NCBI RefSeq assembly: GCF_036488675.1 | Contig: NZ_CP133151.1 | Location: forward strand, 1-64,000 | Direction of reading: 5' to 3' | Origin: Sinorhizobium chiapasense | GTDB taxonomy: Bacteria; Pseudomonadota; Alphaproteobacteria; Rhizobiales; Rhizobiaceae | DNA length: 64,000 nt | In this document: positions 29,867-38,586 of the stretch, in pieces | Layout: each line of letters opens with the position of its first letter | Numbering within the stretch: the first letter of the stretch is position 1 | Made by a program: the position numbers and the translations under genes | Notes under the pieces: model-generated | Told to the model about the DNA's origin: nothing | Database searches by the model: none | Seen by the model: only the letters and a program-made list of their open reading frames with translations

Positions 29867-30694
29867 ATGTGTACCATGAGTGCACAAAGAGAAGATAGAT
29901 TAAAGGGCGTCTTGGACGCTGTCCCCGCTGGTTTTGTCGTAGACGCAGGCTGGCTTGCGAACCAAGGCGTCAGCCGCTTTCTCACCCGAAAGTACATAGT
30001 CAGCGGCTGGCTAGAGCGTGTTGAGCGCGGCGTGTTCCGTCGCCCGGCGCCGCAGTCGGCTCCGCTCGACTGGCAGACCTGCCTGCTCTCTCTCCAACAT
30101 ATCATGAGCTACAAGATCCATGCCGGCGGCATCACTGCCCTCGGCGAGCAGGGCTATCGCCATTACCTGCCTCTGGGCGCTCCTGCACCTGTGTGGCTCT
30201 ATGGGGATGATATCCCGTCATGGCTACCGCGCCTGAAACTCGACGCACCCCTGACTACCCGCGGCACGTCTCTGTTCACTGACCCTGGTTTAGGCCTCAC
30301 CGAGAACAAATCTGGCAACGCTCTTACGACGCCATGGGGCTGGGCGCTTCGGATGTCCTCCCCGGAGCGCGCCATACTGGAAGCTCTCGACGAACTGCCC
30401 GCTCACGAGAGCTTCCACAATCTCGACATGGTGTTTGAGGGGCTAGCCACACTCAGTCCGCGCCGCCTCACGGCACTGCTACAGAGCTGCCGAAAGATCA
30501 AGGTCAGGCGCCTGTTCTTTGTATTCGCGGACCGCCACAAGCATTCCTGGCGCGAACGCCTCGATCCCGATGACTTCAAGCTTGGAGCGGGCGACCGTGC
30601 CCTGGTGAAGGGCGGCAAGATCCACCCCCGCTATCGCATTATGGTTCCTTCGGAGTTCGTCGAAACCACAACGGGAGTTGCCGATGGCCCGTGA
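29867..30694 (+). CDS. abiEi: AbiEi-type antitoxin
   Basis: Antitoxin and autorepressor of the type IV AbiE toxin-antitoxin system. The N-terminal winged-helix 'AbiEi antitoxin' domain is visible as VVDAGWLANQGVSRFLTRKYIVSGWLERV followed by VFRRP; the C-terminal part contains the usual AbiEi pattern (WALRMSSPERAILEALDELP). 275 residues from the first ATG (29867); a second ATG at 29876 gives MSAQREDRLKG and is equally possible. The 3' end overlaps abiEii by 11 bp, typical of this pair. AbiEi acts in the cytoplasm and represses its own promoter in characterised systems. Confidence 0.85.
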   Translation: MCTMSAQREDRLKGVLDAVPAGFVVDAGWLANQGVSRFLTRKYIVSGWLERVERGVFRRPAPQSAPLDWQTCLLSLQHIMSYKIHAGGITALGEQGYRHYLPLGAPAPVWLYGDDIPSWLPRLKLDAPLTTRGTSLFTDPGLGLTENKSGNALTTPWGWALRMSSPERAILEALDELPAHESFHNLDMVFEGLATLSPRRLTALLQSCRKIKVRRLFFVFADRHKHSWRERLDPDDFKLGAGDRALVKGGKIHPRYRIMVPSEFVETTTGVADGP

Positions 30695-31604
30695 ACCCTA
30701 TGCCACCCAGGTCGCGCTGCTGGTGCGGCTTCTCCCCTTCATATCCGCGGAGAAGGTTTTCGCGCTAAAGGGCGGAACCGCGATCAATCTGTTTTATCGC
30801 GACATGCCGAGGCTCTCAGTCGACATCGACCTGACCTACTTGCCGGTCCGCGACCGTGTTGGGAGCCTGGCCGAGATCGATGAAGCGCTGGATCGCATTA
30901 CCGCTGCCGCCAACGGCGGTATTGCGGGGCTTGACGCCCGCCGCATCACCGGCGGCGGTGGGGGTGCCACCCGCATCCGCGCCCGGCTCGGCAGCGCCGA
31001 AGTCAAGATCGAAACTTCGCCCGTCACACGTGGAGTCGTCCACGACCCCGAGCCACGGGGTGTCTCGCCCGCGGTCGAAGATGAATTCGGATACGCGTCT
31101 ATTCAGGTCGTATCATTCGAAGACCTATTCGGCGGAAAGCTCCATGCAGCGGTCGATCGCCAGCATCCGCGTGATCTCTTCGACGTCAAACTGCTCTACG
31201 ACAATGAAGGGCTGACCGATGCGCTTTTTCGTACGTTTCTAGTTTACGTCTCCAGTTCGCCGCGCCCGGCGCATGAACTGCTCTCACCGAGCCTCAGTCC
31301 TCTGGACGAACCCTATGCCTTGGAGTTTGTCGGGATGACGACCATCCCAGTCGCTCTCGATGACCTCGCGACGACAAGAGACCGGCTTATCGCAGATATC
31401 CGCGCTCGCCTTGCTGACAAGAGCACGCAGAAGTTTTTGCTGAGCCTTCATGACGGCGCGCCGGATTTTGACGCTATCGGCCTGCCGCAGGCGGCCGCAC
31501 TCCCGGCGGTCCAATGGAAACTCTTGAACCTGCGTAGACTCATTGCGGAAAATCCCGAAAAGCATGCCGCGCAAAGGGCCGATCTGGAGCAGCTCTTTGC
31601 ATGA
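30684..31604 (+). CDS. abiEii: AbiEii-type nucleotidyltransferase toxin
   Basis: Toxin of the AbiE system, a DNA-polymerase-beta-fold nucleotidyltransferase. The signature is complete: ALKGGTAINLFYRDMPRLSV followed by DIDLTYL, that is GG near residue 26 and the DxD metal pair near residues 46-48, with a conserved DLFGGKLHAAVDRQHPRDLFDVKLL block near residue 145. 306 residues from the ATG at 30684; the frame is open to a TTG at 30678. Chromosomal and plasmid AbiE pairs stop phage by growth arrest and stabilise replicons. Confidence 0.9.
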   Translation: MAREPYATQVALLVRLLPFISAEKVFALKGGTAINLFYRDMPRLSVDIDLTYLPVRDRVGSLAEIDEALDRITAAANGGIAGLDARRITGGGGGATRIRARLGSAEVKIETSPVTRGVVHDPEPRGVSPAVEDEFGYASIQVVSFEDLFGGKLHAAVDRQHPRDLFDVKLLYDNEGLTDALFRTFLVYVSSSPRPAHELLSPSLSPLDEPYALEFVGMTTIPVALDDLATTRDRLIADIRARLADKSTQKFLLSLHDGAPDFDAIGLPQAAALPAVQWKLLNLRRLIAENPEKHAAQRADLEQLFA

Positions 31605-31626
31605 CGATACGAAAAGAGGGTAGATC

Positions 31627-32472
31627 ATGAAAATGGAAGGGTCCTGGAGGTTCGACTCACCGGGAGCGTTGCCGCGAGAAGCCGTAATCGAATTCGACAC
31701 ACTCGTAGGAAAGGTGGCGGCACAGGGTAACAGATGGGCCATCCTCGAACACTTCAAACGGTATTTCGCGGGCGCTTGCGGCAGTACAGCTAACCGTAGC
31801 TCGTCCGAGAGCTGGGCGGAGTCCGACCTCAACAATCTTATTTGGCAGGCGGCCGATAATGCGCCACTTTTTATCGAAGCTTTTTATGAGGGCTGCGAGG
31901 CGCTACGCGGCGACGACTTTACTATCCCGGAGGTGGGGCGCATCAATCGCATCCTCGCGGACCACCAGGCCGGCTTCGAGATCAGGCTGCCCGCCATTGT
32001 CGCGGTCGGAATTCATGAGCCGGTACCTGTGCCCGAGCGCTATCAATCGCTCGATCAGCAGGCGCAGGACCTTGTCCAACAGTCGTTCCGCGACTCTGAG
32101 CGGTTGCTTTCCGAGGGGCATCCGCGGCAGGCTGTGCAGGAGATATTATGGCTGATGGAGTCGGTGCTTACTGCATTTAAGGGCCTGAGCACCGGTGAAG
32201 CCACGATCGAAGCGAAGTACTTCAACAAGATCGCCATCGAACTCCGGACAAAGATGAAGGGACAGACCATCGAACAGGTACTGACTTGGCTAACCACACT
32301 GCACGGTTACTTGTCGTCACCGACCGGGGGCGGCGTTCGCCACGGCGTTGACCTCAGGAGCGGGATCACCATCAATGCAGATGAAGGCCGCCTTTACTGC
32401 AATCTGATCCGCAGCTATGTGACCTTCCTGATAGCAGAACACGAACGTTTGAGCCGTACTGTTCCGGGCTAG
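31627..32472 (+). CDS. AbiE-linked protein, possibly of the abortive-infection C-terminal type
   Basis: Follows abiEii by 22 bp in the same direction, so it is probably part of the operon. 281 residues, starting MKMEGSWRFDSPGALP, soluble and helical. The first half (HFKRYFAGACG, then WQAADNAPLFIEAFYEGC) and the C-terminal part (GVRHGVDLRSGITINADEGRL, near residue 235) resemble proteins annotated as abortive-infection family, where a conserved RHG precedes a helical bundle. That match is by eye and weak. AbiE is normally a two-gene system, so a third gene is worth noting. Confidence 0.55.
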   Translation: MKMEGSWRFDSPGALPREAVIEFDTLVGKVAAQGNRWAILEHFKRYFAGACGSTANRSSSESWAESDLNNLIWQAADNAPLFIEAFYEGCEALRGDDFTIPEVGRINRILADHQAGFEIRLPAIVAVGIHEPVPVPERYQSLDQQAQDLVQQSFRDSERLLSEGHPRQAVQEILWLMESVLTAFKGLSTGEATIEAKYFNKIAIELRTKMKGQTIEQVLTWLTTLHGYLSSPTGGGVRHGVDLRSGITINADEGRLYCNLIRSYVTFLIAEHERLSRTVPG

Positions 32473-32680
32473 CTTCCCCCACGCTCGCCATAACGCTCGT
32501 CCGAGCGACCTTTGGAAATTCGGGGACGAAGCGTCGGTAGTTAAACGATCGTTCTGACAAGGGTGATCAACATCGACACGTGCAACTACGTCTATGATTT
32601 CCTTATCGCAGTTTCTCAGACGCAGCGGTTCGGTTCCCATCACGACCTTGCTGACATTAACGCCCGAGGGGCAGGCCGGT

Positions 32681-35416
32681 TCAGTAGGTCGTCTGGGTAT
32701 GATCGCATGCAGGATACTGATTGCATCCTATAAACCGACTATTGTTACGGGCTTTCTTCGCGACAAGCTGTCCGACGCGGCATTTGGGACATTGATGTAG
32801 AGGATCGCCATCGATGGTTTCGAACCGCAGATTGTCGCCGGCGATTTCGGACAGTTCGCGGATATATCTGGACGGCTCGCGGCTATTGGTGAGTAGGAAC
32901 ACAGCACGACTTGCGCGCGTCAACGCAACGTAGAAGAGGCGACGCTCCTCGGCAAATGCAAACGTCTCCGGTTGCGGCATGACCAGATTGAGCAGTTCGT
33001 CATCCTCGATCCGGCTTGGCACTCCGTAGTCGCCTTCGCTGACATCGAGCAGAATCGTGTAGTCGGCCTCCAGCCCCTTTGCGCGATGAAATGACAGTCC
33101 CGAAACCTCGATATGCTCGAATTTTGGCGGTGCCGCCTTCAAAGGATCGAGTTGGTTATAGCGCCACAACACCATGACCTTGAGCTTATGGTGCTCGTCG
33201 CTCCGCCATTGCCCCGCAATCCCCTCAAGGAAGGTATCGAGGCGCTTCAGCAATCGCAGGCAGGCTTGAGCGAAATCTGGCTTGCTCCCTTCACCATTGA
33301 CCGGAATGACCCGGATCGATCGTGGGATGGGGGGCCTCGTCGAGCGCACCGACTTTTTCAGTTGAGCGGCATTGCGTTGGACGAAGCTGGCGGCTGTCTC
33401 GGCAATCAGCTGGTTACAACGATAGGTTTGCTCCAGCCGGCCTTGCCAGCTTGTCCCGAAATTCGCCTCGAACTGCGTAAAGATCGTTATGTCCGATCCG
33501 GCGAAGCGGTAAATCGACTGCCAGTCGTCGCCGACGGCAAAGACCTTCGTGAACGGCTTCTGGTACTTCAGCGCCTTGATTAGTTTCGCGCGCGGCTCCG
33601 AAATATCCTGGAACTCGTCGACGAGGATCAAGGAATAGGGGCTCTGATACCGTCCGGTCTCCACAAGTTGCGTTGCATTGGCGATCATCGAGTCGAAGTC
33701 GATGCGATTGCTTTCTTCGAGATTGCGGGAATAGGTTTCGGTGATCTTCCAGACGACCTGTGCAAACTCCCTGGCGCGGGTCCGGTCGTGGAGCGATTTG
33801 GCCCGCTCAAGCAGCATGTCCAGAGTGAGGTGGCTGGCGCGGATGTGTTTGATGCAGATGGCAATCAGCTTGTGATAGTGCTTGATGACAACAGGCTCGA
33901 GGGCTTTGACGATCGCCGTGTAGCTTTTTCGTTCGAACGGAATGCGCCGTGTTGTAAGCTCTGCCTTGAGTTCCGCAATCAGCGTTCCATTGTTCGCCTG
34001 TGCCGAGGTGGTTTGAAAGACGTTCATCCCGGCCTTTCGGTAGGCGGCCATCTTGTTTTCGGCATGGGTGACATAGTCTGTGAAGGGTGACGAACCATCG
34101 GCATTGATAGCTAGGTGCTCGTGGATCGTCTTGCTGGCGGGGTAATAGAAGTCCGGATGGGCGTACCGGATCTGCCCGTTTTCCTCTTCGATCGGGATCT
34201 GACGTTCGTACTCGAACTCGACGGAATTGAGCCACAGCCAGTTGACGATTCTCTGCTCCTGTAGCGACTTCACATAGATGCCGGCCATCGTGCCGATGGT
34301 CGCATTGCCGTCTCGGCGGCGCACCGACAGGTAGCGCTCATAGTCTTCCTTGGAGCCGAACATCTGGGCCGGGATGTCCGCCTTGGGATGAAGGACGAGG
34401 AGGTTGACCCAGAGTTCTGCGAATTCCGGATCCGATCGCAGCAGTTCGCCAATGATCTGCTCGATGACTTTCGCTTCGCCGGCGGGGTGTTCAACCCAGT
34501 CGGCAAGCTGTGGCGGCCGTCCTTCGATCTCCCGGATGATACCGAGACCGAGCGCATGAAACGTGGTCACTTTGCATTCCGGATTTCCCGGATCGATCGC
34601 GAGCTGCCTGCGTATCCGTTCTTTCAGCTCGTCGGCGGCGCTCTTGTTGAAGGCGAGCACGAGAATCTCTTCTGGCCGATAGAGCTGCTTGTCGACGACA
34701 TAGGTGACCTTGCCGACCATCGTGGCGGATTTTCCCGATCCGGCTGAGGCGACCAAGAGATTGTTGTCCTCCAGGCGAATGCATGCCTCACGTTGTTGGT
34801 CGGACAGTGATCGGCCATCCAGATTGTCGAAGAACGAGCGATATCTCGACAGTTCTGCCGAAACGAACGCGTCATTGTATCTATGACGCACATCCGGATC
34901 GGTGATGAAGGCGAGGGACGGGGGGAGTGCTGCTTTCAGCGCGGCCGGCATCAGTTCCAGATCGAACAGAGGATGCGAGAGCGCTGCGGCGGCGTCACCG
35001 ATTACGCCCGCAATGACCCGGCCGAGGTCGGCTTGGGCCAGATATTGTCGGTTACCCTCAATGATCGCCCGCAATTTGGTATCCACCTCGCTCAATCGAC
35101 TGATGTCTGCGCCGATCAATGCGAAGAGGTGGTTGTTGATGAAGCTGTGAAGATCGGCCGCCAACCGTGTGGCGGCTTCTTCTCCAAGGCAGGACAGGTT
35201 ATCGATCCGATCGCGCGACCGGACTTCGACGGTGTGCCACAGCAATGCCTTGCTGACGGAAATGGCGACGACATCCAGACAGGGAAGTTTAACAGCGTCG
35301 CCGACTTCAAGACGTATGGATGCGGGCGAGGACGCGGTCAGCGTCATCTTCCATTTTCCTTGAGGAAGGAACCGTGCAAAAAATCCAGGCCGGTATGTTC
35401 GAACGCGATCAGACAT
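32681..35416 (-). CDS. UvrD/helicase IV-like superfamily 1 helicase with C-terminal zinc ribbon
   Basis: 911 residues. Walker A is VASAGSGKSATMVGK near residue 222, Walker B is LILVDEFQD with the following motif III region (FAVGDDWQSIYRFAGSD), and motif VI is RRLFYVALTRASRAVFLL. This is the UvrD/Rep/helicase IV layout. The last 40 residues carry a topoisomerase-type zinc ribbon (CPKC...GCNQYPAC). The protein should unwind DNA in the 3'-5' direction. Its upstream neighbour on the same strand ends 25 bp before its start, so they are probably co-transcribed. The pairing of a helicase with a protein of unknown function suggests a role in DNA defence rather than housekeeping repair, but this is inference. 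Confidence 0.85.
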   Translation of the reverse strand: MSDRVRTYRPGFFARFLPQGKWKMTLTASSPASIRLEVGDAVKLPCLDVVAISVSKALLWHTVEVRSRDRIDNLSCLGEEAATRLAADLHSFINNHLFALIGADISRLSEVDTKLRAIIEGNRQYLAQADLGRVIAGVIGDAAAALSHPLFDLELMPAALKAALPPSLAFITDPDVRHRYNDAFVSAELSRYRSFFDNLDGRSLSDQQREACIRLEDNNLLVASAGSGKSATMVGKVTYVVDKQLYRPEEILVLAFNKSAADELKERIRRQLAIDPGNPECKVTTFHALGLGIIREIEGRPPQLADWVEHPAGEAKVIEQIIGELLRSDPEFAELWVNLLVLHPKADIPAQMFGSKEDYERYLSVRRRDGNATIGTMAGIYVKSLQEQRIVNWLWLNSVEFEYERQIPIEEENGQIRYAHPDFYYPASKTIHEHLAINADGSSPFTDYVTHAENKMAAYRKAGMNVFQTTSAQANNGTLIAELKAELTTRRIPFERKSYTAIVKALEPVVIKHYHKLIAICIKHIRASHLTLDMLLERAKSLHDRTRAREFAQVVWKITETYSRNLEESNRIDFDSMIANATQLVETGRYQSPYSLILVDEFQDISEPRAKLIKALKYQKPFTKVFAVGDDWQSIYRFAGSDITIFTQFEANFGTSWQGRLEQTYRCNQLIAETAASFVQRNAAQLKKSVRSTRPPIPRSIRVIPVNGEGSKPDFAQACLRLLKRLDTFLEGIAGQWRSDEHHKLKVMVLWRYNQLDPLKAAPPKFEHIEVSGLSFHRAKGLEADYTILLDVSEGDYGVPSRIEDDELLNLVMPQPETFAFAEERRLFYVALTRASRAVFLLTNSREPSRYIRELSEIAGDNLRFETIDGDPLHQCPKCRVGQLVAKKARNNSRFIGCNQYPACDHTQTTY

Positions 35417-35441
35417 CAGGGCTCACGCACTACCAGCAAAT

Positions 35442-36827
35442 TCAGTCCGGCAGCCATGCGCAATCGACCCATTCCCGTTCGTAGCGCTTTGCAAAATCCC
35501 GCATCTCCCGCGCATTGGCCTCGGGTGTCAGGCAAGCGCGGGCGCAAGTCGTGACCACGTCGCGATAAAAGGCCGGCGAAACCGGCCGGATGCCCTCGTA
35601 GTTCATGATCAAGTCGGGAAGGCGTTCCGTGATCGCCTCGCCACGGGGCGCCATGACAAGGGTCGGCGGTGTCCCAACCGCATTGATCAAGACGTATCTC
35701 CAGCTCGGGTCGGCCTGTCCCCGGGCGGGAACGAGTTCGCAAGGACAGGCATCACCGCCGCCGGAAATCTCCTGATAGATCGCTTCGATTGCTTGGGCTT
35801 TCCTTGCGATTAGAACGTAAGGCCCGGCAGGCGTGTAGCCGCCCATCCGCTCGTCGTATTCGATGCCCAATAGACGTTCGAGGTCGAAGCGCGCCGACCG
35901 GTCGAGGGTGGAACGCTCCGAGATGAACCACTGGAGCTGGCGCAGGGTGATTCCAGCGGCCGCAGCGATCTCCTTCGGCGGATGGGTCCAGCAGGCGACC
36001 AGGTTCTTGGCGATTTCCGCTACGTTGTCATACTCGTCGTAGGCCGGGATGTCGTCATCGTCATCGACGTCTTCCGATGGGTCCTCTCCCGAATACAGCC
36101 ACATCCTGCCGGTAAATCCGTCGTGTTTGAAATAGCGCGGCCGGTCGGGTGGGAGTGAGGTTTCCCAGGACGACAGCCATGGACCGGCTTCCCACTCGAC
36201 GTTATCGGGAAGAATGTCTGCCGGGGGTCGCATCGGCAGTTCCAGCCACCGCTCGATGTTGTCCTCGAGTTTTCGATTGCTAAGCCCGCGAGGACCGCTG
36301 CCTGCCCGCCAATCGTGATCGTCATGTGCATCACGACAAAGGGCTTCGACGGACGTGGCCACAGACAGATCGACCGGATTATGCCGTTTCGATAACCACA
36401 GGGAGGCATCGTGAGCCGAGCGTAACGATGCCGGAGCCGCTTTGTCCTTGGGGTCGGCAACCTCAAGCCGGATGCCGATCTTAGCAATATCCGCCGCCAA
36501 TGATGGGTCGGCCCGTTCCACGTAGCGGTTCACACGCAAAACATCTGGCAGTCCGCGCAAACCCTCGGCGTTTCTCCATGCCGTCAGCAGCACTTCGCGC
36601 AATGATTTGCGCTTCTCCATCGTGGAGAACGTCAACCAGCGGATTGGCAGGCCGGCAACGGTGAGCCCGTAAAGTACGATGGGGCCTAGCCCATGCCGTT
36701 TGGCGTCCGCCAGTCGTATCGGATCGCGGACAGCCACAATGCCGTGTTGAGGGTGGTGGAACAGGAATTTCGCGGTTGAGACATAAAAATGATGTTCTCG
36801 GATCGGCTGTTGCGCCTGATTGTTCAT
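35442..36827 (-). CDS. Protein of unknown function upstream of the helicase
   Basis: 461 residues from ATG 36827 (MNNQAQQPIREHHFYVSTA); an ATG at 36863 would add 12 residues but lacks a spaced ribosome-binding site. Soluble, with a short acidic stretch (EDVDDDDDIPAYDEYD) near residue 265 and an HTH-like segment after it (PKEIAAAAGITLRQLQWFIS), followed by RSARFDLERLLGIEYDE. These suggest a DNA-binding adaptor. I recognise no catalytic motif. It lies 25 bp upstream of the helicase on the same strand. The gene was probably acquired with the helicase. Confidence 0.6.
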   Translation of the reverse strand: MNNQAQQPIREHHFYVSTAKFLFHHPQHGIVAVRDPIRLADAKRHGLGPIVLYGLTVAGLPIRWLTFSTMEKRKSLREVLLTAWRNAEGLRGLPDVLRVNRYVERADPSLAADIAKIGIRLEVADPKDKAAPASLRSAHDASLWLSKRHNPVDLSVATSVEALCRDAHDDHDWRAGSGPRGLSNRKLEDNIERWLELPMRPPADILPDNVEWEAGPWLSSWETSLPPDRPRYFKHDGFTGRMWLYSGEDPSEDVDDDDDIPAYDEYDNVAEIAKNLVACWTHPPKEIAAAAGITLRQLQWFISERSTLDRSARFDLERLLGIEYDERMGGYTPAGPYVLIARKAQAIEAIYQEISGGGDACPCELVPARGQADPSWRYVLINAVGTPPTLVMAPRGEAITERLPDLIMNYEGIRPVSPAFYRDVVTTCARACLTPEANAREMRDFAKRYEREWVDCAWLPD

Positions 36828-37028
36828 GGCTGTTCTCAAAATCGTCAAATCGTTGTTCGGCATCCTACGATTTCGACGTCAGTACCCAAAGTAGTTCTTT
36901 GCTTTGAATAGTGCTTGTCTGCAGTTCCTCCACCGCAGTGCGACGTGCACCCGATCGGGGCGTCGTTGCTTGAGCCTATGCCCATGCGTATTGTGCGCCG
37001 GCCATGCCGCAATCGGATCGGAATACAA

Positions 37029-37740
37029 TGACCTCGCAACTCGACTTCTTTGCAGCTGCTGTTTTGCCGGCTACCACGAAGGTGGCCAAGCCGCAGGCTG
37101 TTGCTGGAAGAGGGCAAGGCCGCTTCGATCGCAGAGGCGCGGCTCTCCTTGCCGCAACCGGGAAAATCGCTGGCGCTCCTGTCGACTTTGTTGCCGTGGA
37201 TATGCCCCTTTCTCTCGAGCCGATCACAGCGCGGCGAGTTTCGGACAATCTGGTTTCGGCTGCCTATGGCGCCCGCCATTGCAGCACGTACACCCCGAGC
37301 GCGATCAGGCCCGGCAAGATCAGCGACGATCTGAGGGGCGGTTTCGAACGTTTACGGATATGGACTGCTGACGAAAGAGGTGGGCGTGCCGGGCCTGTTG
37401 GAAGTCTATCCGCATCCGGCCTTGGTCGAACTGATGCGCACCGAAAAACGGCTTCCTTGCAAGCAGGGCGAGACCCGCGATTACTGGCCAATGGAAACCC
37501 CTGCCAACCGGCGCACCAAACTCTTCGAAACCTGGCGGGTGATCGTCGCCGGCCTCGACCAGGAAGTACCGGGCGCCTCTGAGGTTTTGCAGCTACCTCC
37601 GCTCGAGGCTCCGTCATGGCAGTTGAAGGCGTTTGAAGACATGCTCGATGCGGTCATCTGCGCCTGGGGCGGGATATGCGTCTTCGAGGGAAGCGCCGTG
37701 CAGCACGGTGACGACACCTCAGCGATCTGGATCCCCGGGC
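37029..37740 (+). pseudogene. DUF429-family gene, frameshifted
   Basis: DUF429 proteins form a conserved family of unknown role, often next to DNA-repair or defence genes. The first part (VDFVAVDMPLSLEPITARRVSD, then YGARHCSTYTPSAIRPG) and the second part (GLLEVYPHPALVELM, ETWRVIVAGL, DAVICAWGGICVFEG) are both typical, but lie in different frames: after GGF(E) near 37350 one base must be skipped to read VYGYGLLTKEVGVPG. The expected N-terminal GxDG motif is not visible before residue 40, so the 5' part is also damaged. The ends given are approximate. Confidence 0.65.
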
Positions 37741-37770
37741 AGAGCTTCTGGCGTCGCAGGGGGGCCGGCC

Positions 37771-38032
37771 GTGATCGGATTCCTGCGGCAATGGATCGAA
37801 CACCGGCGAGCGATCCGCCGTCGTCGGAAGACGCCAAGCGGCTTGCTGCAGCTGACCCGGTCAACGCCTACTACGAGGCGCAGCGAAGAGCCGCCCGCAG
37901 CCGGGCGAACGGTGATCTCGGAGAACACTGGCACTGGGCGCCAGCGAAGTGGCCCGCATCGAACCGCATGCCGTAATGGACTTTGAGGTCGTCAAGGCGA
38001 TTGCCGATCAGGAAACTACCGGTCGCCGCTGA
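37771..38032 (+). pseudogene. Small rhizobial hypothetical gene, broken
   Basis: A GTG start gives VIGFLRQWIEHRRAIRRRR, then one shift gives SEDAKRLAAADPVNAYYEAQ and RRAARSRANGDLGEHWHW, and a second shift gives SEVARIEPHAVMDFEVVKAI ending at TGA 38030-38032. Together this reads as one small protein of about 85 residues of unknown function, a type I recall from rhizobial genomes. Two frameshifts break it. It starts at the very end of the DUF429 remnant, so the two were probably an operon. Confidence 0.5.
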
Positions 38033-38127
38033 ACACGTTTTTGGTACTTCGCGGTCAGTAAATCATCCAGTATTTTCAAACGTCTGGTGAACATAACAGG
38101 GGCGTTGGTTCGACTCCTTTCAAGACC

Positions 38128-38154
38128 ACAGGTTCAAATCCTGCCCTCGCAACC
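38128..38154 (+). repeat. tRNA- or tmRNA-3'-end-like fragment, possible attachment site
   Basis: CAGGTTCAAATCCTG, a T-arm with a 4-bp stem, is followed by CCCTCGCAACCA, an acceptor-stem 3' half ending in CCA. No 5' part of a tRNA is present upstream. Such 3' ends are what integrases leave behind at the edge of an island. The A-CCA end and TTCAAAT loop would suit a tmRNA acceptor end, but this is not certain. I found no second copy by eye. Confidence 0.5.
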
Positions 38155-38586
38155 AATTTCAACATAACTCGATCGCCATCCCTGTCTAACCGATGGGATA
38201 TTTTTTAAGCCGGCAAGTCGCCTGCCGTCATCGTGACTGTAAGACCCAAAACTGCTGTTTGTTGGTCGCGTAGATGTTGGAAGCAGCCGAAAGTACGTTG
38301 TAGGCGTCTTCCCATCAAGTCAGAGCTTGCGATAATAGAATTATGTATAATACTCCGCATGTCTTCGAATATATACGCGCAATACAATGATTATCGATAC
38401 TGGAAACCTATCGATAGTGAAGGGACGCGGAAAGTAGCGTCCGAATGACGGAAGCATTATGTCTCTTCGCTTCTGTTTGTGAAATTTAAGGCGTTAATAC
38501 ATACGGTTAACGCGATGTAAATTTGAGCAACTGCTGCTATGCTGCCGCGATGTAGCGAGGCAAGTTGGGTGCCAAGTGACGAAAAA
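38155..38586. other. AT-rich intergenic stretch at the left edge of the TIR island
   Basis: About 430 bp; base composition drops clearly in GC compared with the DNA to the left. No gene can be supported. The KGGVGR-TIR gene on the minus strand ends at 38587, so a terminator might lie here, but I see no clear hairpin with a T-tract. Confidence 0.4.
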
